From NCBI GenBank assembly GCA_002311835.1, contig DBZY01000021.1, positions 24,194 to 32,619 of the forward strand: 8,426 nucleotides of DNA, written 5' to 3'. The notes beneath the pieces are model-generated. The model was given only the letters and a program-made list of their open reading frames with translations. It ran no database searches and was not told the DNA's origin. Of the stretch, positions 5,638 through 8,426 are shown in pieces. How positions within the stretch are numbered: position 1 is the stretch's first letter; each line of letters begins with the position of its first letter. The position numbers and the translations under genes are program-made. This stretch comes from Proteobacteria bacterium UBA1148 (GTDB taxonomy: Bacteria; Pseudomonadota; Gammaproteobacteria; Steroidobacterales; Rariloculaceae).

Positions 5638-6967
5638 TTCTCGGGAATGGAGACCATACGGGCTCCCGGACCTGTCCTGCTACCGAAGCAATTTGTCTAT
5701 GTATTCGACCATCAACACTCACTGAAGCCAATACTCCCCGCCCACCTTCTTGTGTAGCGTAAATAATAAGCGCCCCGTTTGGTGCGAAACTAGGCGATTC
5801 ATCTGATCGTCCATTACTCAACACTTGAGTCAGACCAGTATCCGGGTCAACTAAAGCTATCCGATAGTTACCTCGATCTTCGTGCACAACGGCAAGACGG
5901 TCTCCGCTGGGTGACACCCGTGGTCTGGCATTGTAACTCCCCTCAAATGTCACTCTTTGTGCGCGTGCGCCTGGTCGCGCAGACACATTATAGATTTGAG
6001 GGCCGCCCGCACGGTCAGAGGTGAAAAAGATACTTTCTCCATCTGGGGCCCAGACGGCTTCGGTATCGATAGCTAGGTTCCGCGTCAATCGAATTAAAAC
6101 CTGAGTCGCTAGATCAAGCATGTAAACATCAACGTTGCCCTGATCCCGCGACAATGTAAGTGCTAATTTTCGCCCATCTGGAGAAAATACGGGCGCACCG
6201 TTGATACCCGCCCTAGCTGATACACGGTCCCGAACCCCCGTACGTAGCGTCTGGACATAGACTGACGATTGCGCTCCTTCGAATGATACATAAGCAAGTT
6301 TTCGCCCATCAGGTGACCATGAAGGTGACATTAAAGGTTCTGACGAGCTTGTTACCTCCAGGGCATTTGCACCATCCGCATCGGAGACAATAAGCCGGAA
6401 TTGCCGCTCGGTTCCTTCCTGCTGCTCACTCACATAAGCAATCCGAGTTCCAAAAACCCCTCGAATCCCAGTTAATTCCTCAAAAATCATGTCCGAAACG
6501 CGATGACTGGCCCTTCGTAACTCAGCCTCTGTCGTCGTCAAACGGTAACCCACAATTTCTTCGCCCTGTAAGACGTTGAATAGCTGGAAGACTACGGTGT
6601 AGCGATCAGGCGCATCCTCGATAACTCTGCCAATAACCAGGTAATCCACTTCCACGATCCGCCAGTCTTGATAACTTACATCCTCCGGCAACGAGGGTCG
6701 TGACACCATGTCGCGCACGTCCATGGGCTGAAACCGCCCGCTCTGGCCAAGGTCTGCAGAGATTAGACCCGCAACATCGAATGGCGACTCCACACCCGAG
6801 CCTTCCCAGGCAAACGGTACGATTGCCATGGGCACGGGACGCTCCACCCCGCGGCGAATCTCAATTCTGAGTTGGCCAGCTGCTGAAGATAAAATCGATA
6901 TACCGATAATTCCGGTTAGTACCCGTACACCAGTCCAGGATCGACAAATTCCCATCCACACAATCAT
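5633..6967 (-). CDS. tolB: Tol-Pal system beta-propeller protein TolB
   Basis: TolB is the soluble periplasmic component that shuttles between Pal and TolA. A signal peptide covers about residues 1-31, with arginines at 9 and 15, the hydrophobic run VLTGIIGISIL, and likely cleavage after SSAAG. The N-terminal domain (about 34-170) starts RIEIRRGVERPVPMAIVPF. Repeated propeller-blade motifs follow: PSWSPDGRKLAYVS (215-228), PVFSPDGRKLAL (259-270), AVWAPDGESIFFTSD (304-318), PRVSPSGDRLAVV (349-361) and PSFAPNGALIIYA (392-404), ending in PVWSP (436-440). The size, 444 residues, is normal. The start is uncertain by a few codons. The ATG at 6967 has AAGGA only 2 bases away, whereas a GTG at 6961, two codons later, has the same AAGGA at 8 bases and may be the true start. 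The gene follows the tolA stop by 9 bases and is clearly in the same operon. Confidence 0.96.
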   Translation of the reverse strand: MIVWMGICRSWTGVRVLTGIIGISILSSAAGQLRIEIRRGVERPVPMAIVPFAWEGSGVESPFDVAGLISADLGQSGRFQPMDVRDMVSRPSLPEDVSYQDWRIVEVDYLVIGRVIEDAPDRYTVVFQLFNVLQGEEIVGYRLTTTEAELRRASHRVSDMIFEELTGIRGVFGTRIAYVSEQQEGTERQFRLIVSDADGANALEVTSSSEPLMSPSWSPDGRKLAYVSFEGAQSSVYVQTLRTGVRDRVSARAGINGAPVFSPDGRKLALTLSRDQGNVDVYMLDLATQVLIRLTRNLAIDTEAVWAPDGESIFFTSDRAGGPQIYNVSARPGARAQRVTFEGSYNARPRVSPSGDRLAVVHEDRGNYRIALVDPDTGLTQVLSNGRSDESPSFAPNGALIIYATQEGGRGVLASVSVDGRIHRQIASVAGQVREPVWSPFPRT

Positions 6968-6976
6968 ATTCCTTGA

Positions 6977-7834
6977 CTACCCTCCCGGGTTAAACACTAC
7001 CTCGAGATTTCGCTCAAATAGCGAAGATATCGGCGGCCGTGGCAACGGCGATGAACGTAAAACTGCCGCCTCGATAGATCTCACCACCGCCTCATCGCCA
7101 TTGCAACGTCCCACACGAACATCTACTACATCTCCACTAGGTATCTGGGTGACGTTTACAACACACTCCAACCCAACGTGCGAGCTTACCGGAGATATCC
7201 AATTCTGTTGAATCCGATTCTCAATCAAGCGAATATACTCATCCAGAAGCCCTGCTTCCTCTGCTTGCCGGCGTTCATCCTCAAAAGCTAGAGCCCGCTG
7301 TAATTCGTCCTCCATCTCAGCCCTCTGGCGAGCAGCTGCAGCTTCCTGACGTTGTCGCTCTGCCTCAGCTTCCCGCTCCCGTGCAAGACGCTGCTCCTCT
7401 TCCTGTCGTAATCGCTCAAGCCGGGCTTCTTCCTCAATTCTCTCCCGTTCAGTTTCATCGCGTTGTCGCTGCAGATCTGAGAGGCGAAGTTGTTCCTGAC
7501 GGGCTTCTTCGTTGCGCTCCTGACGCGCTGCTTCCAAACGCTGCTGCTCCTCTTCAAGCTGCCGGCGTGCTACCTCTGCTTGTTCGCGAGCCTGTCGCTC
7601 CGCCTGCTGCTGCCGCAATACCTCAGCCTGCTCTAGTTGCTCAAGGCGCTCTAATTCCTGCTGAATCAGCGACTCATCAACCACCATAGCCTCAAGCGTC
7701 ACCTGCTCAATTGGCAGCGTAGCCCGGCGACTTCCGGACGGATTGAGCCCAACCGTTAACGCAACCGCCAACACCACGTGAAAAACTGTGGAAAGCAGTG
7801 CAGCGAATCGATGCTGTTGCAGGAAAAGGCCCAT
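6977..7834 (-). CDS. tolA: Cell envelope integrity protein TolA
   Basis: TolA is the inner-membrane protein that carries energy from TolQR across the periplasm. Domain I is one membrane helix at about residues 11-30, with S15 and H19 four apart, matching the Ser and His in the TolA helix that contact TolQR. Domain II (about 54-197) is a long charged helix rich in Glu, Arg, Gln and Ala. Domain III (about 198-285) is the globular C-terminal domain that binds TolB, Pal and colicin or phage proteins; it contains YIRLIENRIQQNW and two cysteines, C224 and C244, placed to form the disulfide known from E. coli TolA. At 285 residues it is shorter than the E. coli protein (421), through a shorter helix. 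The protein has no lysine, unlike the Lys/Ala-rich E. coli helix. GAGG lies 5 bases before the ATG. The gene is 20 bases after tolR. Confidence 0.95.
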   Translation of the reverse strand: MGLFLQQHRFAALLSTVFHVVLAVALTVGLNPSGSRRATLPIEQVTLEAMVVDESLIQQELERLEQLEQAEVLRQQQAERQAREQAEVARRQLEEEQQRLEAARQERNEEARQEQLRLSDLQRQRDETERERIEEEARLERLRQEEEQRLAREREAEAERQRQEAAAARQRAEMEDELQRALAFEDERRQAEEAGLLDEYIRLIENRIQQNWISPVSSHVGLECVVNVTQIPSGDVVDVRVGRCNGDEAVVRSIEAAVLRSSPLPRPPISSLFERNLEVVFNPGG

Positions 7835-7854
7835 AAATACCTCGCTGCATCTCC

Positions 7855-8301
7855 TCAGGGTTGATCTTCTGAAAACGCTAGAGGATCAGTGAGGAACCCC
7901 ACTTTTTCTGCTCCGGCCCGCTGCAAAATGACCATTCCGGTCACCACCCGTCCGTAAGATACTGCTTGATCTGCTTTGAGCAGTACGGGTGTCTGGGAAT
8001 TCCGTCGCAACACCGCAGCCGTTCGGGTCAGGACCGTTTGCTCATCTATCGGCATTTCTTCGTCACCGCCGATGTTCAAAAACAATTCACCTTCCCGATT
8101 AATACTTAACACCAAAGGTTCATTATCCCGCATCAACTCGGGGTCTAATGGTTCAGCACCTGCCCGAGGGAGATCGACACTAATCCCTTGAGTCAGCAAG
8201 GGCGCTGTAATCATAAAAATAATCAGCAGCACTAACATGACGTCGATGTACGGGACCACATTTATCTCCGCCATCAACCGGCGATGTCTCATACGACTCA
8301 T
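7855..8301 (-). CDS. tolR: Tol-Pal system proton channel subunit TolR
   Basis: TolR forms the ion-driven motor of the inner membrane together with TolQ (ExbD/TolR family). A short basic N-terminus (MSRMRHRR) is followed by the family signature MAEINVVPYIDVMLVLLIIF and one membrane helix at about residues 18-37. D20 in that helix is the proton-carrying aspartate (equivalent to D23 in E. coli). The periplasmic domain, about 60-140, ends in the conserved segment QTPVLLKADQAVSYGRVV and GAEKVGFLTDP. At 148 residues it is of normal length. Its ATG overlaps the tolQ stop as ATGA, so translation is probably coupled. GGAG lies 8 bases before the ATG. Confidence 0.97.
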   Translation of the reverse strand: MSRMRHRRLMAEINVVPYIDVMLVLLIIFMITAPLLTQGISVDLPRAGAEPLDPELMRDNEPLVLSINREGELFLNIGGDEEMPIDEQTVLTRTAAVLRRNSQTPVLLKADQAVSYGRVVTGMVILQRAGAEKVGFLTDPLAFSEDQP

Positions 8302-8426
8302 GCTTGTGACTCCTTAGTCGATACAGTTCGAGGAGCAGCTTGACGTTGTAAAATTGAGGAAAACTCCTCCATGAAAGTGTCGTATCGAACCTCGAGGCGC
8401 CCTACTTTATCTGCATATCGATTAAA
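8298..8426 (-). CDS. tolQ: TolQ, C-terminal 42 residues (cut by window edge)
   Basis: Only the last 42 codons of the gene and its stop are in the window. The reading frame begins FNRYADKVGRLEVRYDTF and continues MEEFSSILQRQ, which matches the TolQ C-terminus (E. coli has AYNRF in the same place, followed by a cytoplasmic tail ending near ILQRQ). The last 12 or so residues are a variable tail. The TGA stop overlaps the tolR ATG (ATGA). The membrane segments and the rest of the gene lie beyond the right edge, where ybgC would also be expected. Confidence 0.9.
   Translation of the reverse strand, partial: FNRYADKVGRLEVRYDTFMEEFSSILQRQAAPRTVSTKESQA

Noticed and set aside
7381..7689. Plus-strand open frame rich in Ala, Pro and Leu opposite tolA
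   Set aside because: It is the reverse complement of the repetitive Glu/Arg/Gln codons of the TolA helix and has no ribosome binding site or family match.

Overview
The window most likely comes from a gammaproteobacterium, possibly an uncultured environmental or marine one. The right-hand two thirds hold the run tolQ-tolR-tolA-tolB-pal-cpoB-queC-tRNA-Lys(TTT), all on the minus strand. This is the order found in Pseudomonas and its relatives, except that queE, which usually lies between cpoB and queC, is missing. The taxonomic call rests on gene order and protein motifs only; no 16S or other marker is present.

Layout, read in the direction of transcription (right to left): the 3' end of tolQ (8298-8426, cut by the window edge), tolR, tolA, tolB, pal, cpoB (ybgF), a 150-base gap, queC, tRNA-Lys, an amidohydrolase with a Tat signal, and an FAD-dependent monooxygenase with a TTG start. 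On the plus strand, converging on the monooxygenase, is the 3' part of a DUF6152-like gene that runs in from the left edge (1-722).

TolQRA, TolB and Pal form the trans-envelope Tol-Pal machine. The TolQ-TolR proton motor energises TolA, which reaches through the periplasm to TolB and to Pal, the peptidoglycan-binding outer-membrane lipoprotein. CpoB is the TolA partner that links the system to peptidoglycan synthesis during division. Here CpoB has a lipobox, and both TolA and Pal lack lysine entirely. pal has its own AT-rich upstream region with a perfect TATAAT box. QueC belongs to the queuosine precursor pathway and has its ATP-binding and zinc-binding residues.

The left-hand 3.2 kb, on the 3' side of the tRNA-Lys gene, looks accessory. 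Its three genes are of catabolic or uncharacterised type and unrelated to the envelope genes. The monooxygenase is visibly richer in A+T and in lysine than the tol genes. This is the usual position for an island inserted at a tRNA, but no integrase and no copy of the tRNA 3' end is visible, so that reading is inference. I found no CRISPR array, insertion sequence, phage gene, or clearly new multi-gene system.
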